Origin: Entrophospora sp. SA101
Lineage: Eukaryota > Glomeromycota > Glomeromycetes > Entrophosporales > Entrophosporaceae
NCBI GenBank assembly: GCA_958430865.1
Contig: CAUDNR010003668.1
Span: forward strand, 113,477 to 125,921
Direction: 5' to 3'
DNA: 12,445 nucleotides
Part shown: positions 1-9,157 of the stretch, piece after piece
Position numbering within the stretch: the stretch's first letter is position 1
Layout of the letters: the number at the start of each line of letters is the position of its first letter
Position numbers and translations under genes: made by a program
Notes under the pieces: generated by a model
What the model saw: only the letters and a program-made list of their open reading frames with translations
Databases searched by the model: none
What the model was told of the DNA's origin: nothing

Positions 1-1097
1 TCACTTCGTGATACATGTAAATCATTTCCGATTTATATGTTCGTTTCCCGTGATTTATAATTTACTATTTTACAATAAAAATGAACCAAATTCAAGTCTA
101 AGTATTTTAAACATAACTGACAACTTCTAGCTTCTTAATCTAATGGTTTTATTTTTTATTTATAATATCAAACAATAAAGACACTAGTGAATTAATAGAG
201 ATTAATATCTAAATGCTGTGTTTCATCTCTCTGCTATTAATTTTAAAAACAGTTTAAGGCCTCATACAGTTTAGAAATTTGAACTCATTTTCTAAACTAG
301 TTTAGAATAAATTTAATTTTGAATAACTCTAAAACCCATGAGTTTTGGAAGGCAATCCTTGTCATTTCATCAAATTTACTCAATGGTTGTTAAGATATTT
401 TTGGTTGAAAATTTTATCCAATAATAATTGTGGACTGACAAAGGGATTGTGGCTCCCATCTTTAATAAAAACAATACTTCAAAGAATGAAGAAAAGTTTG
501 ATGGTAAATCTATTGGGTTGTGAATAGCAGGTATAACTTTTTTGGGTTTTATAATTTCTGATTTATGTTGTTAAAAGAATTAAAAGGAAAAAAAAATATA
601 TATCAATATTTAATAATAAAATTATTTTTCTTCCAAAGGTTTCTGCTTTTTGTTGGATAACAGTGTACTTTCATTCTGCTTTCTTTTCTTAATGTTTATG
701 ATTTTTCTTTCTTGGTAAATTTCATAAGTAATCCTTTTTCTTTCTTCAAAATATTTCTGATGGTACTATAATTCTTAGGTTCCATAGTAGACCTAATGTA
801 AATTAGTTTCATATTAACTATTTTTATCTAAAGATGATCCTAAGCAAAAAGACAAATATCACTTTACATTGATAATACAATTGTGATGTTAAACAAACAC
901 TATTGATCCCTGAAATCTTTGGTAATACCAATGTTCACTTTGTCTGGTTTTGTTGCAGTATGCCCCATATAGCACTATTCGGTCACACTGCTTTTATTAT
1001 AGGGGGCTGCTAATCATGTGATAATTGTGATAAAAATCTGTCTAGATATTTTTGTACAATTGGTTTATTTTGCAAAATTTAGTTCACTATCATCATG
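1..1097. other. AT-rich intergenic stretch, no supported gene
   Basis: This stretch is AT-rich and broken by stops on both strands. The longest frame (345-527, plus) encodes 60 residues with no recognisable motif and a start with no support, so I do not call it. A perfect 10-bp inverted repeat (AGTTTAGAAA at 268-277, TTTCTAAACT at 289-298) can form a hairpin with an 11-nt loop. A second imperfect pair, GCCCCATATA at 962-971 and TATAGGGGGC at 998-1007, flanks 26 nt. The right part presumably lies beyond the 3' end of the MED17 transcript. Confidence 0.6.
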
Positions 1098-1103
1098 TTT
1101 ATT
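1098..1103 (-). terminator. Candidate poly(A) signal of MED17
   Basis: The plus-strand TTTATT here reads AATAAA on the minus strand, about 75 nt past the inferred MED17 stop codon (1179-1181). Position and sequence suit a eukaryotic polyadenylation signal. Such hexamers are common by chance in AT-rich DNA, so the assignment is tentative. Confidence 0.35.
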
Positions 1104-1178
1104 ATTATGCGCACTGCGCTTTTTTTACGTTCCTAATAATTCACTGCTTAGTAATCATCATTAGGAATTCTATTATTA

Positions 1179-1410
1179 TCACATTAATTTTATTAAAAAC
1201 TCGTAAATCAATTCACTAAATTTTTTCCTTAAATTTTTTCCTACTTCACCAACATTACTGCCATCATTACTACCAATCACCAATACATCTTCAAGAATAT
1301 TATCATCATCCCATGTCGTTTCAACCTTTACACTTAATTTATCAGGTGTTGGATGTTGATTAAGAATTGATATTTTTCTTTTTTAAAAAAGAAAATTAAA
1401 ATTTAATAAA

Positions 1411-1459
<49 letters not shown>

Positions 1460-4334
1460 GATCCCTTTGATAAAATAAAAACTTACACGGGCCTTCTCCA
1501 ATATGTTTGATTCCACTTTATTGGTACATTTGAATTCTGATCATTGCCATTATTTTTATTATTGTTATCACCATCATCATTATCATCATCCACTTCCATA
1601 ACATCTATATTACCACCAGGTTGATTAACAATTTTCTTTTTTGATGGTGGTGTTGTTATTTCCATGGAAGAAGAAGCAGACAATTTCGTTGTCAATATTG
1701 GTGGCAATTCTCTGAAAATTGATAAAGTTGCAATGTCAAGAATCCATTTTCCATCATTATTATCTGATATCAAGTCATTTAAGCCAATTAAATAATTTAA
1801 TAACTGATAGATTATTTTCAGTAATAATAATGTGAGTTCCCTGGAAAGTATATCTTGGAATTGTGTTAAATCTCTTGTTCTAATGTCGACTTGTGGTAAA
1901 TGAATTATCACAGTTTCTGGTGATTCCAAAGTAAATCGTAAACTATGTCTATAAGATGCATTTATAGAATTATGAATCTAATTAATTTCATGTAATATAT
2001 ATATGTGTGTGTGTGTGTGTGTGTCATATCTTTACCTGTGATCAACTGTTATAATCATCATTCCAATAAATAATGGTACATTGTCATTTCCAAGTTTTTT
2101 CCATATTTCATCGATTAAATCCTTTCCACTACCCAAATTAGATATGAAATGAACTTGTAATGGAACGCCTCCGTTTCTCAACGATCTGGTAATCGAATTG
2201 ACTATTTCACGAACACGATTACAAAAGAAATGGTATTTAAGTAGATGAAGCGGTTGTTTAAGAATTTGAGTACTTGACATCATTAAACTTCTATTTTTAT
2301 AAAAGATTGTTTAAATTTAATTACACAATTAAATATAAATTTGAAAAATATTATATATATATCTATATATATAATACCCTTCTCTTTGGATAGGATTAAA
2401 TAGACTTAATATACGTTCTTGTTGTCCATGCAAATTTCTGCGATGTAATCTTCTCACCAATAAATCCATGGCTAATTTGAATACAGTACATGTTGAAGAT
2501 TCTGGCGAAATAGTTACGTTAAAAAAATTATTTGTTTCTAAACCAGGTGACATATATTCATCCATTGATTGAGATTCTTCAAGCGTATCCAAATTAGCCT
2601 ACTTGTCACATAAATGATAAAATTATAAATGTTATATTTCTTTAACAAAATAATTATATTATATTTAAGAAATCTACCCATTGAATTGTCAAATCTACAT
2701 TTTCATAAATCTGAATAAATATTTCATTCTCGATGATTTTTATTCCCGGTATTGAGATTGCTTCTTCCAGTAGCTGCAAATCATAAAGTAAAAATAAATA
2801 AATATATTACACGCACACACACGCGCGCGCACACATGCACACACGAGATGCCCTAGTTAAATAATAATTCATTTGATTGGCATATAATATATAATATACA
2901 TTTAAATATGCAACATACTTTTTCAAACAACTCTCCTTCAAAAATAGCTTTTTGAGCTGCAATAAGTTGCTGATGAATATTTGTTGGATCAACCGGTTCT
3001 GAACGGGGTACTTGAATAAATCAATATTCATTAAATATTTATTTATTTATTTATCAACATTTTCTGAAAAAAAACTTACAAGAATTCTCTTGTATCGAGT
3101 CACCTTGAACACTTGATTTTTGTTGTAATATTAATTTCACCGCTTTCTTTGGCTTTTGTGGTAGTGATATTGCTATTTGTTTTTCATCAGGCGTTCTTAA
3201 TATTTGTGGATATGATTTTACATGATACTTTGATCCAGCTTTTTTTTAGTGAAGGAAAAATAAATAATTATAATAGAATTATTTAATAATGTAATTATTA
3301 TAAAATTTTGAAATCTTAATATTTTTAAAAAAAAATGATTTCACAAACCTTCTGAATATCCATAATCAACAAATATTTGTTTATTTTCCGTACGTAACAA
3401 ACTCCAATGATGTTGTCTTAACGATATAGCTTCATTCCAAAATGTACGCTCTTTCTCTACTATATCTTTTAATTTTCCTGATGCCGAAGATAAGATACCT
3501 GCTGCATGTTTAAGTTGCTATATTTACATATATATATATACAAATTATAATTTTTTTTGATTCAAGTAAAAATTTTGAAAATAAAGAATGAATAAACATT
3601 AAAAATATTAAAATCCCAACCTTACGCTTCATTCCCAACATCAATTTTGTGTTCTGAATTTGTGAAATTGTATTTGGTTGAGTATAACTATGATATTTGT
3701 GTTGGATTATACCAGCCGGGATTGGAAGTGGATTTGTAGGAACAAAGTTCTGACGAGTTTCTGATAGTATTAAATTTAATACATCAATACCAACATTAAT
3801 TTCACTGTATGATTGTCTATGTATAACCCAAATTATTAAGTTAATTATAATAAAAAACGAAACTTGCTGTATATATAAATATATTTATAAAAAATAATTA
3901 CACAATAGATGTTTTAATAGTATCTTTCATTAATTCTAAATCAGATACAGCTTTTTTGGATTTTTCTTCTTTTTTTACTTTAGTTTTTTTTGTGTCTTCC
4001 TCAGAAGCTTCTAAAGATTCAATTGTCAAATTACGGAATTGACGTTCTCCCCATACCTTTTGCATTTGACGAGCAAGTTTTTCTGTAGATTCTAGATTAC
4101 TGTGTTATTGTTATAAATGTTATTATGACCACAATGATGATTATTATTATAGATCAGTAAATTGTTAATATACATAATTTTTGTTGTCGTTAATGTCAGA
4201 TCTAAATTCTTAATTTATTAATAATTCAATAAATACGGTTGAGAGATTTCTATTCCTTGCTCATTAACATCAATAGGAGCTGTTCCAATTCTCGGTTCTA
4301 AGGACAACTTTGACAAGTTATTGTTTTCTTCCAT
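1179..4334 (-). CDS. MED17: Mediator complex subunit 17 (Srb4-like), 11 exons
   Basis: MED17 is the scaffold of the Mediator head module, which links activators to RNA polymerase II in the nucleus. Exons (minus strand): 4334-4237, 4099-3902, 3816-3621, 3517-3349, 3238-3080, 3010-2919, 2773-2678, 2598-2378, 2290-2036, 1948-1487 and 1377-1179. They sum to 2145 nt, a 714-residue protein; all introns are GT-AG and all phases match. Known family length is about 650-690 residues. Family-like blocks are an N-terminal KLSLEP segment (about residues 9-14), a KRKQLKHAAGIL helix near 162, LRQHHWSLL near 196, YSEAGSKYH near 218 and LIAAQKAIFEGELFEK near 289. Residues 611-635 are an Asp/Asn-rich low-complexity stretch near the C-terminus. 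The start at 4334 has A at -3 and no upstream in-frame alternative was evident. Exon 11 is needed because the apparent GTG-TAA stop at 1483-1488 overlaps a splice donor. Identity rests on remembered family blocks; exon boundaries are inferred, and intron 3 has a weak donor (GTTGGG). Confidence 0.86.
1414..1458. repeat. (TAA)15 microsatellite in MED17 intron 10
   Basis: Fifteen uninterrupted TAA units occupy the intron between MED17 exons 10 and 11. The tract lies between the inferred donor at 1486 and acceptor at 1378. It is expected to be length-polymorphic and can serve as a marker; no function is implied. Confidence 0.95.
2005..2024. repeat. (GT)10 microsatellite in MED17 intron 9
   Basis: Ten GT units follow a short AT-alternating run (about 1994-2004). 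The tract lies wholly inside the 87-nt intron 9, close to its donor side on the minus strand. Confidence 0.93.
2808..2845. repeat. 38-bp alternating purine-pyrimidine tract in MED17 intron 6
   Basis: Every step from 2808 to 2845 alternates pyrimidine and purine. The tract is mostly CA/AC with a CG-rich core (about 2822-2830). Such tracts are known to favour left-handed Z-DNA under negative supercoiling. It stands out as a GC-rich island in AT-rich surroundings and lies in the 145-nt intron 6. Confidence 0.85.
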
Positions 4335-4345
4335 TTTGATGAAGT

Positions 4346-4752
4346 ATGAAGAAGATATGGATAACAATTCAATTAATGATTAGATTTTTGACAGATTACA
4401 CAAACAAACAAAATGATGCACTCTCCTTGGGACATTGGAAACTTCTAATTGACGTCAAAGATAAATTTGGTAGTTTCAAGTATATCTTTTCTCCAAAACA
4501 CGTAAAACGCATCTGGGTAGCAATAACAAGCCTTTTGAAACTTCTAGGAACAAGAATCTTTGCTTTAATTTTAAATAATGAAAATGCCAAGCTTGAAAAT
4601 GATACTATTCTGAACACTTGTATCCGTCATGCTTTTGCCTATCCTATCTATTACTATAGTGGCAGAAAGTCTTGTAATGGGATGATGAATGAGTTGTAGA
4701 TTTTGCCGAATCCAAAGCTTTCATGACACAAAGAAGTGGAACATGGCCTTAA
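4346..4752 (+). pseudogene. Frameshifted ORF relic, family not firmly recognised
   Basis: An open frame at 4346-4699 (117 codons) has protein-like composition, including DALSLGHWKLLIDVKDKFG, KHVKRIWVAITSLLKLLG, ILNTCIRHAFAYPIYYYSG and CNGMMNE. It stops at a TAG (4697-4699). The neighbouring frame then carries a coherent continuation, VVDFAESKAFMTQRSGTWP, to a TAA at about 4752. A single-base loss near 4693 would explain this break. Near the left end another frame reads an acidic stretch (EEDMDNNSIND) before a stop, hinting at a second frameshift. The relic is antisense to, and within 12 bp of, the MED17 start, so it occupies the MED17 promoter side. The style is like lineage-expanded glomeromycete proteins, but I cannot name the family. 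It could instead be a gene with an unrecognised intron. Confidence 0.5.
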
Positions 4753-4807
4753 CAAAAAAATTACAACAACATATACTTTACATGTGTTTTTATTAGTTCT
4801 CAATAGA

Positions 4808-4813
4808 TTTATT
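4808..4813 (-). terminator. Candidate poly(A) signal of the HDAC gene
   Basis: The minus strand reads AATAAA about 137 nt after the HDAC stop codon. A second AATAAA lies at 4789-4794. Distance and motif fit a fungal 3' UTR, but AT-richness makes chance occurrence likely. Confidence 0.35.
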
Positions 4814-4949
4814 TATATTTAATACATGATAATAATCTATTAATAAGATACATATAATTATTACAAATGTTTTTTTATAATGCAATTGTTTTTAATGTTT
4901 TAAACCTTTCTCTAGATTAATATGGACCAAAAGCCCCATTTTATTATCA

Positions 4950-6751
4950 TTATGGTCCAATCTCCATAGAATCTTCATCTTGATCACTATCACCATCGTA
5001 ATATTCATTATCATGTAATATAAGTCTACTAGCTCTACTTTCATCGATATTATGTTCTTCTCTGGCGTCTCTTATTTCATCTTCAGATTCCTCCAAATAT
5101 TCATGTGAATCACCAGGAATCTCTTGCATCTGTACACTGGGAGCACCATCTAAGAATCTTAATTGCTCGTGAACTAGTTGAGTTAATTTTGATAATTCGG
5201 ATTTTGTGTTGAAATTATCTACTCTTCTGATTAGATTTGGATGTAATGAATAGTCTGGAGCAAAAAAATGAAAATATTTTGAATTCTTTGGTAATTCTGT
5301 TGGTAGTTCTGTTTCTAACAAAATGCTAGTTTCATAAGTCCAACAACGTGCAACATTATGTATTTTATATCCACCGCCACCAAGTACTAGTAATGGAAGA
5401 TTCCATTCTTTTATAAATCGAAGACATTCTCCATGTGCTTTTATACTCAAATTGAATCCACCAAGTCTATCTTTTCCCAATGAATCAGCACCAGATTGAA
5501 AAACCACTACACTTGGATGATAACGATCATTTACATCCTGTATAACTTCCTTAAAAAGTGAAACATAACTATCATCATCAATTCCATCTTTCAATGGAAC
5601 ATTTAGACAGAAAAATTTTCCTGGACCTTGCCCAATCTCATTCAAATTACCAGTCCCAGGAAAAAAATTGTCTTTATCATATTTATGAAATGATACAGTC
5701 ATCACTCGATCAGTATTATAAAATGCTTCTTGTACACCATCACCATGATGAACATCAATATCAATATACAAAATACGAGGATAGTACCTTAATAAAATTA
5801 GGGAGGGGAGTTTTTTTTAAAAAAAATTAATTTTATTTTACTAACTAAAAATAATTTAATTTGTCAAATATTCACTATACCACTACTAACCTTAACAAAT
5901 ATTGTGTAGCTAATACTATATCATTAACAAAACAAAATCCTGAAGCTTCAAGTCTTTTTGCATGATGCAATCCACCGCTCCAATTTACACATATATCAGC
6001 GCCACCTGCTACTAATCGATTTGCTGCTGCAATGGAGGCACCGGCATAAATTTTACAAAAATCATATAATCCTTCAAATACTGGGCAATCTTCATTGATA
6101 TTGTATTTTTGAAACTCATCTATAAATTTATTTGAATTATCAGGAGTCACCCTGTGTAATTTTTTTTTTTTTTTGATTAAAGTGATTAAAAATGAAAAAA
6201 TCTAATAATATAGCTTTATATATTATGTATGGATAAAATAATAATATTTTTTTTAAAAAAAAGATTTTGGAATTTGAAATTATCAAAACATTAGCACAAA
6301 TATATAACTTACTTTTTTAAAAAATTTATATAATCAGCTTCATGAAATTCGACTAGATCCTTATCAGTAGCTTTTTCTGGACAAAAAACACTCATTTTTT
6401 CATGCATTCGATAATTGAGAACCAAGTCATTAGTCAAGGTTAGCCTATGAGGTTTCATTGGATGTTGCATCTATATATGAAATAAAATATAATAATTGAT
6501 AATACAAGGTATTAGTTTTCTAATAAAAATATGTCTTTATAGAAGAGATTTAGTTATTTGCCATATTTCATTTAATGAAAAAAAGAAGAGTAGTTGGTAG
6601 TAAGTGAACATACACCAAAATGAAAATTTCCAACTTCTTTATGATGAAAGTAAGCAACCTTTCGTTTTGAATGTGGTCTTATATGATAATCAATTGATTG
6701 TAAACGAGCATGTTTTGAACGAGAATCTGTGGTGAAGGTCGGTGAAAACAT
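4950..6751 (-). CDS. HOS2: Class I histone deacetylase, Hos2/HDAC3 type, 4 exons
   Basis: This is a zinc-dependent lysine deacetylase acting on histone tails. Family relatives work in the fungal Set3 complex (Hos2) or animal NCoR/SMRT (HDAC3). Exons (minus strand) are 6751-6614, 6470-6313, 6151-5891 and 5787-4950; they join in phase to 464 codons plus stop. Visible motifs are HPMKPHR (49-55), GGLHHAK with the His161-His162 charge-relay pair, zinc ligands Asp197 and His199 in DIDVHHGDG, the third ligand Asp292 in GKDRLGGFN, and catalytic Tyr326 in [29 protein letters not shown] and FFPGTG are class I hallmarks. The C-terminal [13 protein letters not shown] resembles the acidic HDAC3 tail, which separates it from Rpd3/HDAC1. 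The N-terminus is about 30 residues longer than human HDAC3, as in Hos2. The start at 6751 was chosen over an in-frame ATG at 6799 because the intervening residues are Phe/Lys-rich and look untranslated. No catalytic residue is missing. Confidence 0.95.
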
Positions 6752-6824
6752 TTCTAAATAAAATAAAAAAAAGAATTTTGTTTGATCCGTTTTTTTCATA
6801 ATTATAGTAATCGACAAAATAGCA

Positions 6825-6834
6825 CCATATATGG
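6825..6834. promoter_or_regulatory. CArG-box-like palindrome upstream of the HDAC gene
   Basis: CCATATATGG is a perfect palindrome fitting the known MADS-box (SRF/Mcm1-type) core CC(A/T)6GG. It also contains a TATATA core. It lies about 75-85 bp upstream of the HDAC start codon on the minus strand, so it may be either a MADS-factor site or a TATA-like core element. Function is inferred from motif and position only. Confidence 0.35.
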
Positions 6835-6925
6835 TCTAACAAGTGTACAATAATCTTTGGGTGATCATCACTTTTCCGCCAAGTTTTATCGAGTCAAAAC
6901 ATTTCAACTTTGGGGTTTTAATTTT

Positions 6926-7147
6926 GACTTCATGTATAGTCTGTAAAAGATATAAGTTTGAAAATGAACAAACAATTACAAGATTTTATATTCTTCAATC
7001 TGTTGTGAATCTAAAAAAATATCATCATAAGGGTGAATAATTACCATTATTATTATTATTGTCATAGTAAAAATCGGTTTCGATCTTGTTTCGACCCTAT
7101 TTCGACCAGATCTGCAAACGGCTGAAATAGTTTCGACTTCATGTATA
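6926..7147. repeat. Direct repeat pair GACTTCATGTATA with TTTCGA array
   Basis: A 13-bp exact direct repeat occurs at 6926-6938 and 7135-7147. Between the copies, TTTCGA occurs at 7078, 7089 and 7100 with exact 11-bp spacing, then again at 7131. To the left, GAGTCAAAAC (from about 6889) forms an imperfect inverted repeat with TTTTGACTTC (6923-6932). The layout suggests a fragment of a dispersed repeat or a cluster of binding sites about 330 bp upstream of the HDAC start. No coding capacity was recognised; the small plus-strand frame at 6843-7040 is not supported. Confidence 0.5.
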
Positions 7148-7300
7148 TTACAGACACAATTCTATAAAAAAATTATATTAATATTAATGTATTGTCTGTT
7201 AAAGAAAATTGGATGTTTTATTTGTATTCTATTTATTTTAATTTATACAGTGCTTGAACTGAAGAACCTAAATGTATTGATTAGACAAAAACACACATAA
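7148..7300. other. AT-rich spacer without recognisable features
   Basis: This short AT-rich stretch lies between the TTTCGA repeat block and the left end of the MITE. I see no gene, repeat or clear regulatory site in it. Confidence 0.5.
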
Positions 7301-7571
7301 TATTACCCTACTCAAAATGAATGTCACTTTTATTTTTATTTTTAGTCAATTTTTCAACTTCCTTGTCTGCATTCAAAAATAAACACAAAAAATAAAATAA
7401 AATAAACTAGCCACAATCAAAGTTGATAGTAAGTATCCTTACTGACCTCAATTAGTGGGATTATTTAAGTATTGCATAAAATCTCATCCTAATTCAAGAT
7501 GGAGAATAAAACCCTACTTTGAAACATAAAGAAAATTAAAAAAGCAGACATTTAATTTGAGTAGGGTAATA
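7301..7571. mobile_element. 267-bp MITE with about 24-bp TIRs and TA flanks
   Basis: The left end starts TTACCCTACTCAAAATGAAT (from 7303). The right end, on the reverse strand from 7569, starts TTACCCTACTCAAATTAAAT. The match runs about 22-24 bp with two or three mismatches. TA lies directly outside each end (7301-7302 and 7570-7571), which fits a TA target-site duplication as known for Tc1/mariner-type elements. No transposase frame is present, so the element is non-autonomous. The interior has a second imperfect inverted pair, AATTAGTGGGATT (about 7450) against AATCTCATCCTAATT (about 7480), which may extend pairing. The superfamily call is inference from the TA dinucleotide only. Confidence 0.8.
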
Positions 7572-7877
7572 AGTATACAAGAAATTTATATCAGCTTATA
7601 GCTTAGGTTCTGAAAATTATGTATATATATATGTTGCTAAATTTCCTAGAACTTAAGCAATTAAAAATAAAAGAAACATGATCATTTTAGGAAAAAAATT
7701 TTTGATGAATAGCATTACAAAAAGCTTTTATGGTAAGTAATTTTGAGAATGTCTAATGCACCTGAATTCTAAATTCACCAGAGTTATGTGGTCTTTGAAT
7801 TGGATTTATGTATGAAAAGCAAGGCTCCATTAGGAGATTTTATATTAACTTGAATTCTAAATTATTGTCAGAAACCA
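7572..7877. other. 5' flank of the decayed gene, possible remnant exon
   Basis: This AT-rich stretch includes a short (TA)n run near 7621-7632. A GTAAGT donor-like site at about 7733-7738 and a TTGTCAG acceptor-like site ending at 7871 could define a 137-nt intron. In one frame the flanking exon would read in phase into the pseudogene (IALQKAFM joined to KPMQLML). This is suggestive only; no start codon or promoter is clear. Confidence 0.3.
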
Positions 7878-8962
7878 ATGCAACTCATGCTCACTGATAG
7901 TATTCCTCCAATTGTATGGGATAAATGTGAGGAGTTTGTGGAAAACTTTGTTGGGTGTGATGTTGATGTTCCATCTGAAGAATTTTTGCATGATGAGAAG
8001 TAGAAGGAAATTGTAAGTGTATTTTGTAATCTAATCATCATATCAGAAATGTTTGCATTGACAATGGAATGTCTCACTATTAGGAACAATCCCTGGAACA
8101 ATCTAGTGTTAGCATGTGAAGAAAGGGAATTGTTAAATGAAAGCACATATGTAACTAGTATGATAGTGCTGGTAATTCAAGCAGCCTTCCTTATAGAAAG
8201 CCCATGTTTATTACAATGTACGTTAATAATAACTTGGAATAAATATATAATATACTTGAATTTTTTAGTGCTGAATGACAGTTTGGATAAAAAAAGTAAA
8301 GGGTGATTGGAGAAACAGCCAGACATTATGTTTGTGATGAATGATGGGAGTAAAAAGTATGAAATTATGTGTACCAAGTGTTCATGTTTGATCTGTACAA
8401 ATCAGAAAGAGAAAAATGATACAGTAAAATTATGGCATGAAACAAATTACAGTATGTGCTGGGACCACAAGGGGTGCAGACCAGAAAATGAAAAAATTGG
8501 AGTTATTGGCTTGCGGGTTGTGGGTTCCAAGATTCATCTAACTATCCTTATTATGTATATGGCTGATATTATCATCTACATGAATCCAAAATAAGGATAC
8601 TGGCTGCAACTTTTGATGATGGTTGCTGCCACCTTTGCGTCATATAAAAATGATTGTAACCACTGGCTGCAACTGCCTTTACAACCATTTTTTGGAATGC
8701 AACATGGGACATTAGTCCAAAATTCCCTGTACAACCATCACCTTCATCAGATGTGATAAAATTCATTGAGACATTTGCTAATTTTATGAGGTATTTTGAT
8801 TGTTACTACCTTATGCCACAATACCCTATTTATTACAAGATAGTCCAACTGTTGATACAGAGTAAAGTAGACCCCTCAATGTTTTATTATTATTATGTAT
8901 TTAGATCCTTGATATTTTTGTATTTCTATTATTATGTATATATTTATCCCCTAAATGGTTAA
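7878..8962 (+). pseudogene. Decayed member of a lineage-type multi-copy family, copy 1
   Basis: Reading from the ATG at 7878, one frame runs MQLMLTDSIPPIVWDKCEEF and onward, with an in-frame TAG at 8001-8003. It continues in the same frame through ESTYVTSMIVLVIQAAF to a TGA at 8304-8306. Still in that frame follow KQPDIMFVMNDGSKKYEIMC, TVKLWHETNYSMCWDHKGC and RPENEKIGVIGLRVVGSKIHL. A frameshift near 8570 is needed to reach YHLHESKI. That block is then separated from FPVQPSPSSDVIKFIETFAN by about 123 bp of inserted DNA and a further 1-bp shift. From memory, the blocks resemble abundant Rhizophagus hypothetical proteins with PDIMF, KLWRE and ESKIPVQ-like motifs; function is unknown and this was not verified. 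Two internal stops, two frameshifts and an insertion make an intact product very unlikely. A GTAATT...TTTTTAG intron (about 8171-8268) is possible but would remove family-like residues. Confidence 0.65.
8585..8723. mobile_element. About 123-bp insertion bounded by 8-bp TCCAAAAT repeats, in unit 1
   Basis: TCCAAAAT at 8585-8592 and 8716-8723 brackets 123 bp that interrupt the pseudogene between its HESK(I) block and its (I/F)PVQ block. An 8-bp target duplication is known for hAT-type elements, but I see no clear TIRs at the ends. Inside, ACTGGCTGCAACT occurs twice (8599-8611 and 8662-8674). TGGCTGCAAC can pair with GTTGCTGCCA with one mismatch to form a hairpin. ATTTTTTGGA at 8688-8697 is nearly inverse to the boundary octamer, so the octamer might belong to the element rather than be a target duplication. 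No open frame of note. Confidence 0.45.
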
Positions 8963-9119
8963 TTGGCTATTGATAGCTGATAAAATTTTTCTGATATAAA
9001 AAATTTTTTCTGAGGCATCACTTTCTAATACAAAAATGATCTTTGAGATTCAGCTGATTAATCTATAAATAAAAATCCAGTTGTTGTCCTTGTGGTTTTT
9101 GTAAAATCTTCTTTAAAAG

Positions 9120-9157
9120 TTGGTCGATTGACTGATGCTGATTATTAAATTGACCAA
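9120..9157. repeat. Hairpin at the end of duplication unit 1
   Basis: TTGGTCGATT (9120-9129) and AATTGACCAA (9148-9157) form a 10-bp inverted repeat with one mismatch around an 18-nt loop. It sits immediately before the start of unit 2 (9160), so it may mark the duplication breakpoint. The matching structure in unit 2 is perfect. Confidence 0.7.

Noticed and set aside
1..60. Short minus-strand open frame running off the left edge
   Set aside because: Only about 20 codons with no identifiable feature. The TCAC-TTC-GTGA hairpin at the very start is too small to interpret.
345..527. 60-codon plus-strand ORF
   Set aside because: It has no recognisable motif or supported start, adjacent frames are full of stops, and its length is expected by chance.
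2807..3031. 74-codon minus-strand ORF ending in Cys/Val/Ala/Arg repeats
   Set aside because: It is MED17 exon 6 read through into intron 6; the Cys-rich end is translated dinucleotide repeat.
4396..4617. 73-codon minus-strand ORF
   Set aside because: Antisense shadow of the protein-like plus-strand relic at 4346-4752; it lies upstream of the MED17 start.
5558..5830. 90-codon plus-strand ORF rich in His
   Set aside because: Antisense shadow of HDAC exon 4; the His run is the complement of the conserved HHGDG region.
8013..8046. Possible 34-nt intron (GTAAGT to TATCAG) in pseudogene copy 1
   Set aside because: It is shorter than typical introns here. Removing it leads to a stop, whereas reading through stays open in the same frame.
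7868..8146. 92-codon minus-strand ORF
   Set aside because: Antisense to the plus-strand pseudogene, which has family-like blocks; no motif of its own.
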